Positions 6,230-14,166 of a stretch of 14,868 bases of DNA are shown piece by piece (the first letter of the stretch is position 1; each line of letters starts with the position of its first letter). Origin of the DNA: CAZNLL01 sp964573885 (GTDB lineage Bacteria; Desulfobacterota; DSM-4660; Desulfatiglandales; Desulfatiglandaceae); NCBI GenBank assembly GCA_964573885.1, contig CAZNLL010000102.1, forward strand, positions 1 through 14,868, in the 5' to 3' direction. The notes under the pieces were generated by a model. The model made no database searches and was not told where the DNA came from. It was given only the letters and a program-made list of their open reading frames with translations. The position numbers and the translations under genes were made by a program.

Positions 6230-7056
6230 AGATCCACAGAAAACTGCAGCAGGACCTTTGGCCGGCGGAAGTGGATCGGGGTCAGATAGAGCAGATGCTC
6301 CTGAACCTCTACGTGAATGCCTGGCAGGCTATGCCCGGGGGCGGACAGCTCTTTCTTCAAACAGAGAATGTGGTTCTTGACGAGGACTATGTCAGGCCCT
6401 TTGGTGTGAGACATGGAAAATACGTTAAGATCTCTGTTACGGACACGGGTGTGGGCATGGACGAGCAAACGCAGCAGAGAATCTTTGATCCTTTCTTTAC
6501 CACAAAAGAAATGGGAAGGGGTACGGGACTGGGCCTGGCTTCCGTATATGGGATTGTTAAAAACCATGGCGGGTTCATTAATGTTTACAGCGAAAAGGGG
6601 GAGGGAACCACGTTCAACATTTATCTACCCTCTTGTGAAAAGGAAATCGAGGAACCAAAGGTGGGAGACGAAAGGATTCATAAAGGACGTGAGACCGTCC
6701 TTTTCGTGGACGATGAAGCCATGGTGATTGATGTGGCCAAACAGCTATTGGAAAGGCTGGGATACACGGCCATGGTTGCGAGCAGTGGGAGAGAGGCCCT
6801 GGATATATACGAGAAAAATAGGGACAGCATTGATTTGGTGATCCTGGATATGATTATGCCCTCTATGAGCGGGGGAGATGTCTATGATCACTTAAAGGCG
6901 TTGAACCCGTCCGTAAAAGTCCTGCTGGCGAGTGGGTATAGCATTAACGGACAGGCCCAGGCCATCTTGGAGCGGGGGTGTGACGCCTTTATACAAAAGC
7001 CCTTCAAGATCATGGAGCTTTCCCAAAAGATCAGGACGGTGTTGGATAAAAATTAG
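6211..7056 (+). CDS. Hybrid sensor histidine kinase, C-terminal part (HATPase plus receiver), out of frame with the N-terminal part
   Basis: Continuation of the upstream kinase after a one-base frame change. The first residues (RAKKDLKIHRKLQQDLWPAE) are the usual spacer between HisKA and ATPase domains. The ATPase domain shows the N box NLYVNAWQAM, G1 box DTGVGM, F box FDPFFTTK and G2 box GRGTGLGLAS. A receiver domain follows, with the acidic pair in VDDEA, phosphoacceptor Asp in VILDMIMP (Asp832 of the restored 900-residue protein) and Lys in QKPF. It ends at TAG 7056 without an output domain. Read as a separate ORF it would begin at GTG 6271, but there is no good ribosome site and this would drop the spacer, so independent expression is unlikely. 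No separate response regulator is encoded nearby. Confidence 0.85.
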   Translation, partial: RAKKDLKIHRKLQQDLWPAEVDRGQIEQMLLNLYVNAWQAMPGGGQLFLQTENVVLDEDYVRPFGVRHGKYVKISVTDTGVGMDEQTQQRIFDPFFTTKEMGRGTGLGLASVYGIVKNHGGFINVYSEKGEGTTFNIYLPSCEKEIEEPKVGDERIHKGRETVLFVDDEAMVIDVAKQLLERLGYTAMVASSGREALDIYEKNRDSIDLVILDMIMPSMSGGDVYDHLKALNPSVKVLLASGYSINGQAQAILERGCDAFIQKPFKIMELSQKIRTVLDKN

Positions 7057-7118
7057 CAGTTTCCGGATAGAATTTCTGTTAATATCCTTTCAGGAACTGA
7101 ACTTAGGGAAGGCATTTA

Positions 7119-7131
7119 AAGCAAATTGCTT
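7119..7131. promoter_or_regulatory. 13-bp palindrome upstream of the DUF362 gene
   Basis: AAGCAA-A-TTGCTT lies 17 bp before the ATG at 7149, within the 92-bp gap after the kinase. It could be an operator. No convincing -10/-35 pair was found in the gap. Confidence 0.2.
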
Positions 7132-7148
7132 ATGAGAAGAGGTAAGCC

Positions 7149-8084
7149 ATGGGAAATGACCAGCCTATATCCCGCAGGGAAGCGCTCCGGCGAATGGCCC
7201 GCATTTCCAGCGGTGTAGCCTTTGCCGGGCTCGCCCCCGTTACACTCCCATCCTGGGCCGGCCAGGAATCAGAGAAGTTCCTCATTAAAGGTGTCGGCCG
7301 TGAGGAGAACTACTCCCTCAAGACCCTAATCCAGAAGGTATTTGATTCGGCCGGGGGCCTTCAAAGGTTTATCTCCAAGGGCGATGTGGTGGTTATTAAA
7401 CCCAACATCTCCTGGGCCAGAGCCCCGGAGCTGGCCGCTACCACGAACCCGGAGGTCCTCCGGGCGCTCATTGAACTATGCCAGGAGGGGGGCGCCAAGA
7501 AGGTACGCATCGCCGATCACACCATCCATGACGCCAGACGATGCTTCGCCATTACCGGCGTGGGCAGCGTCGCAAAGAAAACCGGGGCGGACCTGGTGTT
7601 TCCCCGGTCTTCTTTGATGAAAGACATGAAACTGCGGGGAAGCCGGCTGGACATCTGGCCGGTGTTTGTTCCGCTCGTGGAGGCGGATAAGGTGATCAAC
7701 CTCCCTGTGGCCAAGCACCACTCACTCAGTTCCCTTACCCTGGGCATGAAGAATTGGATCGGGGGGGTGGGCGGAAGCCGATGGTCCCTCCATCAGGACA
7801 TCCACCAGAGCATTGTGGATCTGGCCCGGTTTTTTCGGCCCACCATCACCCTCATCGACGCCACACGGATCCTGGTCAGAAACGGTCCCTCCGGTGGAAG
7901 CCCATCCGATGTTGAGACCAAGAACACGCTGATTCTAACCGACGATCCTGTTGCAGGCGATGCGGAGGCGGCCAGACTTTTCAACCTGGACCCCAAAAAG
8001 ATCGGCTTTATCCGCCTGGCAGAGAAGTGGAACCTGGGCACGGCGGATCCACTTGCCCTGGAAAGGAAACAGGTGGTCCTGTGA
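7149..8084 (+). CDS. DUF362 domain protein with Tat signal peptide
   Basis: 311 residues. The N-terminus carries a twin-arginine signal: SRREALRR (Arg9-Arg10), a moderately hydrophobic stretch, and a likely cleavage site after PSWA, near residue 37. Tat export implies folding, possibly with a cofactor, before crossing to the periplasm. The remainder matches the DUF362 family: VVIKPNISWA near 80, NPEVLRALIELCQEGGAKKVRIAD, and LPVAKHHSLSSLTLGMKN near 183-200. The biochemical function of DUF362 is not established. The ATG at 7149 has GAGGT six bases upstream. Its stop (TGA 8082-8084) overlaps the GTG start of the polyferredoxin gene, so the two products are probably made together and may act in one redox complex. 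Confidence 0.88.
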   Translation: MGNDQPISRREALRRMARISSGVAFAGLAPVTLPSWAGQESEKFLIKGVGREENYSLKTLIQKVFDSAGGLQRFISKGDVVVIKPNISWARAPELAATTNPEVLRALIELCQEGGAKKVRIADHTIHDARRCFAITGVGSVAKKTGADLVFPRSSLMKDMKLRGSRLDIWPVFVPLVEADKVINLPVAKHHSLSSLTLGMKNWIGGVGGSRWSLHQDIHQSIVDLARFFRPTITLIDATRILVRNGPSGGSPSDVETKNTLILTDDPVAGDAEAARLFNLDPKKIGFIRLAEKWNLGTADPLALERKQVVL

Positions 8085-9733
8085 AGGGACATCACTTGAT
8101 CTGGATTCGGCGGATCTCGCAGGCCTTTTTTCTGGGACTTTTCCTCTTTCTTTTGGTGGAGACCCGTCTTGCCCATGATGTCTACCAAGACTATTCCATG
8201 GCCGTTTCTACCGGGGAAGAGATCGTGCTGGAAAAACCCGTGGGTTTCTTCTTTGAACTGGATCCCTTGGTGTGGCTCAGCTCTTTGATCAGCGGCCATC
8301 AATGGAATGCAGGCGCGCTCTGGGCCGTCCTTGTGCTGGTTCTTACCCTGTTTCTGGGGAGGGTCTTTTGCGGATTCATATGCCCTCTTGGGACCATGCA
8401 TCACCTCGCAGGGGCCCTCCGGCCCGCCCTTAAAGGGAGTGAACGAATCAAGGCCAACAAAAAGGCCCCGAGCCAAAAGGTGAAGTATTTTATTCTTATA
8501 GCCGCCGTGGTATCCGCTTTGTTGGGGCTTAACTGGGTGGGCCTTTTCGATCCCATGGCCTTCCTTTTTCGCGGCATGGCCCTGGCGATTTTGCCGGGTA
8601 TAGGGGACGCCCTCCGTGAGGTATTCCACGCCATGGCCCAAAGTGACGTAAAGATCTTCAACCTCCTCAGCTATGGTGCCGAGGTTCTGGTGGCCCCCGT
8701 GTTCGGCTATGAGGGTAAGGCCTATCAGACCGCCTGGTTCATGGGCATATTGTTCCTGGTGGTGCTTTTCCTAAACCGGATCCGGCCCAGGTTCTGGTGC
8801 CGGACCCTGTGCCCTCTTGGGGCGCTTCTGGGCGTTTGCTCCCGCTTCAGCATACTGCGGCTGGAAAAAGATGCGGACAAATGCACGGAATGCAAAGGGT
8901 GTCAAAAAACATGCCAGGGGGCGGCTTCTCCCATGCCGGGTAATTCCTGGGAGAGTGCAGAGTGTCTCATGTGTTTCAACTGCTTTGGGAACTGCCCGGA
9001 AGATGCCCTTTCCTTTCGCCTAGCCCTCCGGTGGCCGCCGGCTGCCAACCCAGGCCCCGACATGGGGCGCCGGGCCGTACTGGGGGGACTCCTGGCCGGC
9101 GTGAGCTTGCCCTTTCTGGCAAGGCTGGACGGCCGGATCCATAAGGCCACCGACCCCCGCCTTATCCGGCCTCCGGGCTCCCTGCCTGAGGAAGATTTCC
9201 TGACCCTGTGCCAGCGTTGCGGCCTGTGCATGAAGGTATGTCCCACCAACGTCATCAATCCCACCCTGGGTGAGGCAGGTATGGCCGGTTTTTGGACCCC
9301 CCGGTTGATCATGACCCAGGGCTACTGTGAATACACGTGCACCCTGTGCAGCCATGTTTGCCCCACAGGGGCTATTGCAAGAATCACGGCCCGGGAAAAG
9401 ACTCAAAAGCCCATCAAGATTGGGTCCGCTTACGTGGACCGGGGCCGCTGTCTGCCCTGGTCCGGCAATGCACCGTGCATTGTGTGCGAGGAACACTGTC
9501 CCACATCACCCAAGGCCATCTATCTCAAAAAGGCCGGGGTCCCCGCACCCCAGGGAAAAACCCTCCAGGTTCAACTGCCCTATGTGGATCTGCGGCGCTG
9601 CGTGGGATGCGGTATCTGCGAGAACAAGTGTCCGGTGAGAGGAAAGCCCGCCATTCGCACCATTGCAGCCGGCGAGAGCCGGTCCCTCAAAAACCAGATC
9701 CTGCTGGGTGGGCCTTCCGCGTTCGGCTCCTGA
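8081..9733 (+). CDS. NapH-NapG-like fusion, membrane polyferredoxin
   Basis: About 550 residues from GTG 8081, which overlaps the previous stop as GTGA; AGGTGG lies four bases upstream. The first half resembles NapH/NosR-type membrane proteins: several hydrophobic segments and the two CxxxCP motifs CGFICPLG (C97) and CRTLCPLG (C240). Two cysteine clusters follow, CTECKGCQKTC (from C268) and CLMCFNCFGNC (from C295). Then comes a second signal-like segment, MGRRAVLGGLLAGVSL (328-343), with a twin arginine and a hydrophobic stretch. The second half resembles NapG/MauM, with cysteine groups starting at C377, C416, C457 and C507, each ending CP. Together these suggest about six [4Fe-4S] clusters. 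NapH and NapG are normally separate proteins, passing electrons from quinol to a periplasmic reductase; here they are fused. No Nap or Nos catalytic subunit is nearby, so the electron acceptor is unknown. Confidence 0.88.
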   Translation: MKGHHLIWIRRISQAFFLGLFLFLLVETRLAHDVYQDYSMAVSTGEEIVLEKPVGFFFELDPLVWLSSLISGHQWNAGALWAVLVLVLTLFLGRVFCGFICPLGTMHHLAGALRPALKGSERIKANKKAPSQKVKYFILIAAVVSALLGLNWVGLFDPMAFLFRGMALAILPGIGDALREVFHAMAQSDVKIFNLLSYGAEVLVAPVFGYEGKAYQTAWFMGILFLVVLFLNRIRPRFWCRTLCPLGALLGVCSRFSILRLEKDADKCTECKGCQKTCQGAASPMPGNSWESAECLMCFNCFGNCPEDALSFRLALRWPPAANPGPDMGRRAVLGGLLAGVSLPFLARLDGRIHKATDPRLIRPPGSLPEEDFLTLCQRCGLCMKVCPTNVINPTLGEAGMAGFWTPRLIMTQGYCEYTCTLCSHVCPTGAIARITAREKTQKPIKIGSAYVDRGRCLPWSGNAPCIVCEEHCPTSPKAIYLKKAGVPAPQGKTLQVQLPYVDLRRCVGCGICENKCPVRGKPAIRTIAAGESRSLKNQILLGGPSAFGS

Positions 9734-9757
9734 TAGGGGCCGGGGAAAGTATGGAAC

Positions 9758-10381
9758 ATGGACCTGTTGCACCAGTTTGTAACCATTCTGATTCCCCTCT
9801 TGATCATTATGGATCCCCTGGGGAACCTCCCCTTTTATCTGCTTTTTACCAGGGAGAACACACCCCAGGAAAGGGAACGCATGGCCGTTGTGGCCGCAAC
9901 GGCGGCGGGGATCATCCTCGTGTTCTTTGGACTTACCGGTGACCTGGTCCTGCGTTTTTTCAATATCGGTCTGCCAGCCTTTCAACTGGCCGGGGGGTTT
10001 ATTTTTTTCATCTACTCTTTGCAGATGCTCCGTCTTATACCCTCGGGTATCAAGAGCACCGATGAGGAAGAACAAGAAGGGGTGTCTAAAGAAAACGTGG
10101 CCCTGGTTCCTCTGGCAACGCCGCTCCTCGCCGGTCCCGGGGCCATTACCGCTGTGTTGGTATGGCAAAGGGAACCCGCTACGGCCATGGGCCTTCTGCT
10201 GCTGTTGATCGCCATTGTTGTCGCTTGTTTCATCGTTTATTCTGTTTTTCATTTTGGGGAAGTCATCCTCCGTTTGTTGGGAGTGGGGGGGATTCGAGTG
10301 GTTACCCGGCTGATGGGGTTGCTTCTTTCGGTGATCGCCGTGGAATTCATGGTGGAAGGATTCCAACAACTCCTTGGGTGA
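9758..10381 (+). CDS. MarC family integral membrane protein
   Basis: 207 residues, almost entirely hydrophobic, with about six membrane segments. It matches the MarC family: IPLLIIMDPLGNLPFYLLFTR near the N-terminus, a polar loop (SGIKSTDEEEQEG), and the second-half signature ALVPLATPLLAGPGAITAVLV. MarC proteins sit in the inner membrane; their substrate is unknown, and the early link to multiple antibiotic resistance was not upheld. The gene starts 24 bp after the polyferredoxin stop, with GGAAAG upstream, and is probably in the same transcript. No functional link to the Fe-S proteins is evident. Confidence 0.9.
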   Translation: MDLLHQFVTILIPLLIIMDPLGNLPFYLLFTRENTPQERERMAVVAATAAGIILVFFGLTGDLVLRFFNIGLPAFQLAGGFIFFIYSLQMLRLIPSGIKSTDEEEQEGVSKENVALVPLATPLLAGPGAITAVLVWQREPATAMGLLLLLIAIVVACFIVYSVFHFGEVILRLLGVGGIRVVTRLMGLLLSVIAVEFMVEGFQQLLG

Positions 10382-10453
10382 GTGGAGAGGCATCCGGATG
10401 AAGGGCGGCTTCCAGGCCGGGGCTATCCTGTAACTCTTTTTTGAGGCATGAAG

Positions 10454-12511
10454 ATGCATGATCCATTTTTTTCCATTTATGCCCATGGCTTCCTTCGGAC
10501 CGCGGTGGGTATCCCCTTCCTGAGAGTGGCGGACCCCGCCTACAACGCAGAGCGCATCTTGGGTTTAGCCCGACGGGCATCGGAGATCCATGCCGGCGTC
10601 ATCCTTTTCCCGGAACTGGGTGTCTCCGCCTATTCCAACGAGGATCTTTTCCACCAGGATGCCTTGCTGGAGGGGACCAAATCGGCCCTGGCCTCCCTGG
10701 TCGATGCAAGCCGCGATCTCTCACCCGTCCTGCTGGTGGGGGCACCCATCCGCTCCGAGGAAAAGCTCTTCAATTGTGCCGTGGTGATTTACAGGGGGAG
10801 AGTGCTCGGGATCGTGCCCAAGACATTCATTCCCAACTACAGGGAATTTTATGAGAAGCGCCAATTTACATCCGCCCGAGGTGCCTTCAAGGCGGAGACG
10901 CCTTTCTTGGATCAAAGGGTGCCTTTCGGAAACGATCTGATCTTCGAAGCAACCAATATAGAGGGTTTCACCTTCTTCGTGGAGATCTGTGAGGACCTCT
11001 GGTCACCCATACCTCCAAGCACATACGGGGCCTTGGCAGGAGCCACCATACTGGCCAACCTCTCGGCAAGTAACATAACGGTGGGTAAGACAGACTATCG
11101 CCGCCTTCTCTGTGCCGCTCAATCAGCCAAATGCATTTCCGCATACATGTACTCCGCTGCGGGGCCAGGGGAATCGACCACGGACCTGGCCTGGGATGGA
11201 TATGCCGTGGTTTACGAAAATAATGATCTGGCGGCCGAGTCCAAGCGCTTTTCTGGAGAGGAGCAATTGGTGGTTGCGGATATTGATCTCGACCGGTTGA
11301 TACAAGACCGTATGCGGATGACGAGTTTCAACGACACCGTTGGTGAATACCGCGAACGATGCAACAGGATGCGGCGGATTTCCTTTGAATTCGCCATTCC
11401 CAAGGGAGGAATGGATTTGACCCGCAAGGTGCCGCGCTTTCCCTACGTGCCCAGTGATCCCAGCGTATTGGACAAGCGTTGCTTCGAAATTTATAATATC
11501 CAGGTCCAGAGCCTTATGAAGCGGTTGACCGCCGCCGGAATCCATAAAGGGGTTATCGGCGTATCGGGTGGGCTCGATTCAACCCAGACGCTCATTGTAG
11601 CCGCTCGGACCATGGACCTCATGGGTTTGGATCGCTCCAATATCCTGGGGGTGACTATGCCGGGGTTCGCCACCAGTGCTACCACCAAAACCAATGCCCT
11701 GAGACTCATGAAGGCCCTGGGAGTCAGCCTGGATGAAATGGACATAAAACCTTCTTGTATGCAAATGTTTCGTGATATTGATCATCCCTATGCACGGGGC
11801 GAGGCCTGCTATGACATCACCTTTGAAAATGTCCAGGCAGGCGAGAGAACGTCGCATCTTTTTCGACTGGCAAACCTCCACAAGGCCATCGTTTTGGGGA
11901 CCGGGGATCTCAGTGAACTGGCCTTGGGTTGGACGACTTACGGGGTGGGGGATCACATGTCGCATTACAATGTCAATGCCTCCGTACCGAAGACCCTGAT
12001 TCAGCATTTGATCCGCTGGATTAGAAAAGGGCGGTTTTTCGACTCCGAGACCAACGCCGTTCTTCAGGCTATTCTTGAGACTGAAATATCTCCCGAATTG
12101 GTGCCGGGTGAAGATGAGTGCGGTGACAGCCCCTCACAGAAGACAGAGTCCATTATCGGGCCCTATGAACTGCATGATTTTTACCTGTATTATGTTTCTC
12201 GCTTCGGCTTCAGACCGAGCAAGGTGGGCTATCTGGCCTATCATGCATGGCACGACGGAACCAAGGGCTTCTGGCCGGAGTTTTTCCCCGAGGACAAAAG
12301 AAACGAATATGATCTCTCCTCAATCAAACACTGGCTGGAGGTTTTTCTCTACCGGTTTTTCAAAATCAGCCAATTTAAACGCTCCGCACTGCCCAATGCC
12401 CCCAAGGTGGGATCAGGGGGTTCATTGTCACCGCGCAGTGATTGGCGGGCCCCCAGTGATTCAGAAGTGACGGCCTGGCTCCATGAACTGAGCCAGAACA
12501 TGCCCGGGTAA
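10454..12511 (+). CDS. nadE: Glutamine-dependent NAD+ synthetase
   Basis: About 685 residues, the size of the long glutamine-dependent form (Mycobacterium type, about 680). The enzyme amidates nicotinic acid adenine dinucleotide to NAD+ with ATP, taking ammonia from glutamine. The N-terminal nitrilase-like domain shows the expected Glu-Lys-Cys triad: E56 in FPELGVSAYS, K125 in PKTFIPNYREFYE and C181 in EICEDLW (numbered from the ATG at 10448). The C-terminal synthetase domain has the PP-loop GVSGGLDS (371-378) and LGTGDLSELALGW. Two starts are close: ATG 10448, with GAGG only one base away, and ATG 10454, with GAGG seven bases upstream; the second is preferred. The gene follows marC-like by about 70 bp. 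The 3' end may be overlapped in antisense by a doubtful small ORF. Confidence 0.95.
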   Translation: MHDPFFSIYAHGFLRTAVGIPFLRVADPAYNAERILGLARRASEIHAGVILFPELGVSAYSNEDLFHQDALLEGTKSALASLVDASRDLSPVLLVGAPIRSEEKLFNCAVVIYRGRVLGIVPKTFIPNYREFYEKRQFTSARGAFKAETPFLDQRVPFGNDLIFEATNIEGFTFFVEICEDLWSPIPPSTYGALAGATILANLSASNITVGKTDYRRLLCAAQSAKCISAYMYSAAGPGESTTDLAWDGYAVVYENNDLAAESKRFSGEEQLVVADIDLDRLIQDRMRMTSFNDTVGEYRERCNRMRRISFEFAIPKGGMDLTRKVPRFPYVPSDPSVLDKRCFEIYNIQVQSLMKRLTAAGIHKGVIGVSGGLDSTQTLIVAARTMDLMGLDRSNILGVTMPGFATSATTKTNALRLMKALGVSLDEMDIKPSCMQMFRDIDHPYARGEACYDITFENVQAGERTSHLFRLANLHKAIVLGTGDLSELALGWTTYGVGDHMSHYNVNASVPKTLIQHLIRWIRKGRFFDSETNAVLQAILETEISPELVPGEDECGDSPSQKTESIIGPYELHDFYLYYVSRFGFRPSKVGYLAYHAWHDGTKGFWPEFFPEDKRNEYDLSSIKHWLEVFLYRFFKISQFKRSALPNAPKVGSGGSLSPRSDWRAPSDSEVTAWLHELSQNMPG

Positions 12512-12648
12512 TTGCCCATTTCGACGGGGTCGTCCCGGCATTCACCGCCAGACCCGCTTTCACCCTGCGAGGGATTGATCATAAAGGGGGTCATATAGCC
12601 GTGGTGCTTGAGCGTTTCCATGACTTCATGATCATGTATCTCCTCCAT
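12349..12648 (-). CDS. Doubtful small ORF downstream of the photolyase gene
   Basis: 99 codons starting at ATG 12648, 36 bp after the photolyase stop, with GAGGGG eight bases upstream. The first half (MEEIHDHEVMETLKHHGYMT and following) reads plausibly, without homology that I recognise. The last 54 codons run antisense to the 3' end of nadE, whose reading frame is certain. Either it is a small hypothetical gene in tail-to-tail overlap or it is chance. It is the only candidate in the 173-bp gap between nadE and the photolyase gene. Confidence 0.25.
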   Translation of the reverse strand: MEEIHDHEVMETLKHHGYMTPFMINPSQGESGSGGECRDDPVEMGNYPGMFWLSSWSQAVTSESLGARQSLRGDNEPPDPTLGALGSAERLNWLILKNR

Positions 12649-12684
12649 GTGATTTTCCCCTCAGCTCCTTTCAGGGTGTCCGAT

Positions 12685-14160
12685 TCAAGGGGCGTAACGG
12701 GCCGTGTAATTCTTCACTCCCATCTTCCTAGCCGTATTCTTGGAGCTCATATAGCGGACCTTGCCGAACACCGCTCTTTCCGGGCCCCAGCCCCTGTCGT
12801 ATCTTCCCAGGGTCCAGAAGATGCCGCTGTAGGAGTTCGGATCCCTTCCGTCCAGGGCGTATTTGTTGTTCAGCTCGATCATCACCTCTAGGGCGTCCCT
12901 GGGTGAGGGGGTCCACTGGAGGATCTTCTTCCCCCAGAGCATCCGCAAGTAACCGTGTATTCTGCCTTCTCTTACAAGCTGCATCTGGGCGGCGTTCCAC
13001 AGGGGGTCATGGGTGGCGCCCTGTTCAAATTGATCCATAGAGTAAATATATTCCCTCTCGTCCATTTCATGGGTAGAGAGGGTCTCGATGGCCCATTCAG
13101 GAAGGGATTCGTATTGATCATAGTCGTCTCTTAGGTGACACATGTTGAACCCCAGCTCCCTCCAGGTGACGAGCTCGTCCAGAAAGGCTTCCGCCCCTTG
13201 GCTCATCCCCCACCATCCCTCGCGTTTTCCCGAGGCCTTCAACCCCAGCCTGTCAAAAAACCATGATTCCCTTTCCACGATCCCCTGGAAGATTTCATGC
13301 GCGGAGATATGACCAAAATGCAGATAGGGGGATAGGCCGCTTGTGCCTTCCATCTCGGGCTGGTTTCGTGTTTCTGGATACAGGACCAGGCCCTTGTCCA
13401 GGAAATCCTTCATCCTTTTGAGGCCTTCTTCCCTTCCCCCCTTAAAAGACCCGCCGCCCACCGTGTGATCCAGAGGGAGGGAAGAAAGGTCCTTGGAAAA
13501 ACTTAAAAGCCTTTTTTTCGATAAGGGAGGCCAGCGGGTCAGCACCTTTTTGGTCAAAGATGGGACCGATAAATCGGGCATATGGCCCACGGGGTCCTCC
13601 AGGGGAATATCATGAAGATGGGTGGGAAGCGCCTTCTGTAAGAAGCGCCTGAAGGAGTAGGCGGTCTTGAATTCTTTTCCCCCTGCAGCCATGGGAAGCA
13701 GACCGTTTGAGTCCACGACCTCCAGGGGGGCCTTGATCTTTTGCGATGCCGCCTTGATCATCTTCGGGATAAAGAAGCTGGGAAAATCATCGGTGACAAT
13801 GATACAGGCCTTTTGAGAGAGGGTGGTCAGGAGCCCCTTACCGACACCTCCCCAGGGCTCGAGATAGGGATAGTAGAAGACCGCTGGCCTTTGGAGATGA
13901 GAGGCATTGTCCACCATGCCCTCTATGATGAAACGGTGGAGGCGGTCGTTGGCCCATGGGTATCCGCGGCGCAGGGCCTCCAGTATGATCAGAGGCCTTT
14001 TGAGTTCACCACACCATTCCACGGCCCTCTGGAGACTCAAGTTATACCCGCTCCTTCTGAAGGCAGTCATCCAATAAAGGACGTAATCACCCTCTCGGTT
14101 CAATCTTGATTTATGGGCCTTCTTTATCCTTACTGAGGGGACAGGAAGGGGGTTCTGCAT
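12685..14160 (-). CDS. phr: DNA photolyase, class II CPD type
   Basis: 491 residues from ATG 14160 (or 492 from TTG 14163). Photolyases use blue light and FADH- to split cyclobutane pyrimidine dimers. Class II character is read from the C-terminal half: LSPYLHFGHIS (277-287), TWRELGFNMCHLRDDY, THDPLWNAAQMQLVREGRIHGY, ALDGRDPNSYSGIFW and VFGKVRYMS, which parallel the class II pattern of HDxLWNAAQ, KMHGYMRMYW, LDGRDPNGY and FGKIRYM. The N-terminal YWMTAFRRSGYNLSLQRAVEW corresponds to the antenna domain start but departs from the usual YWMQRDQRxxDNWAL. GAGGAG lies 9-12 bases upstream inside the 3' end of the PNPOx-like gene. The two genes are only a few bases apart and almost surely co-transcribed. 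Confidence 0.9.
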   Translation of the reverse strand: MQNPLPVPSVRIKKAHKSRLNREGDYVLYWMTAFRRSGYNLSLQRAVEWCGELKRPLIILEALRRGYPWANDRLHRFIIEGMVDNASHLQRPAVFYYPYLEPWGGVGKGLLTTLSQKACIIVTDDFPSFFIPKMIKAASQKIKAPLEVVDSNGLLPMAAGGKEFKTAYSFRRFLQKALPTHLHDIPLEDPVGHMPDLSVPSLTKKVLTRWPPLSKKRLLSFSKDLSSLPLDHTVGGGSFKGGREEGLKRMKDFLDKGLVLYPETRNQPEMEGTSGLSPYLHFGHISAHEIFQGIVERESWFFDRLGLKASGKREGWWGMSQGAEAFLDELVTWRELGFNMCHLRDDYDQYESLPEWAIETLSTHEMDEREYIYSMDQFEQGATHDPLWNAAQMQLVREGRIHGYLRMLWGKKILQWTPSPRDALEVMIELNNKYALDGRDPNSYSGIFWTLGRYDRGWGPERAVFGKVRYMSSKNTARKMGVKNYTARYAP

Positions 14161-14166
14161 CAAGGC

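Noticed and set aside
6200..6230. Programmed -1 ribosomal frameshifting in the kinase
   Set aside because: No slippery heptamer or clear downstream stimulatory structure was seen, so a mutation or sequence error is more likely. Kept only as a minor alternative.
7793..8641. 282-codon minus-strand ORF opposite the DUF362 gene and polyferredoxin
   Set aside because: Antisense shadow with no recognised domain and no ribosome site.
10382..10447. Terminator between the MarC-like gene and nadE, from CGGC...GCCG near a six-T run
   Set aside because: The stem is only four base pairs and the T-run is about 25 bases away, so termination is not supported.
9506..10486. 326-codon minus-strand ORF opposite the polyferredoxin end and the MarC-like gene
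   Set aside because: Antisense to two well-supported genes; low-complexity His/Gln/Lys-rich translation with no domain.
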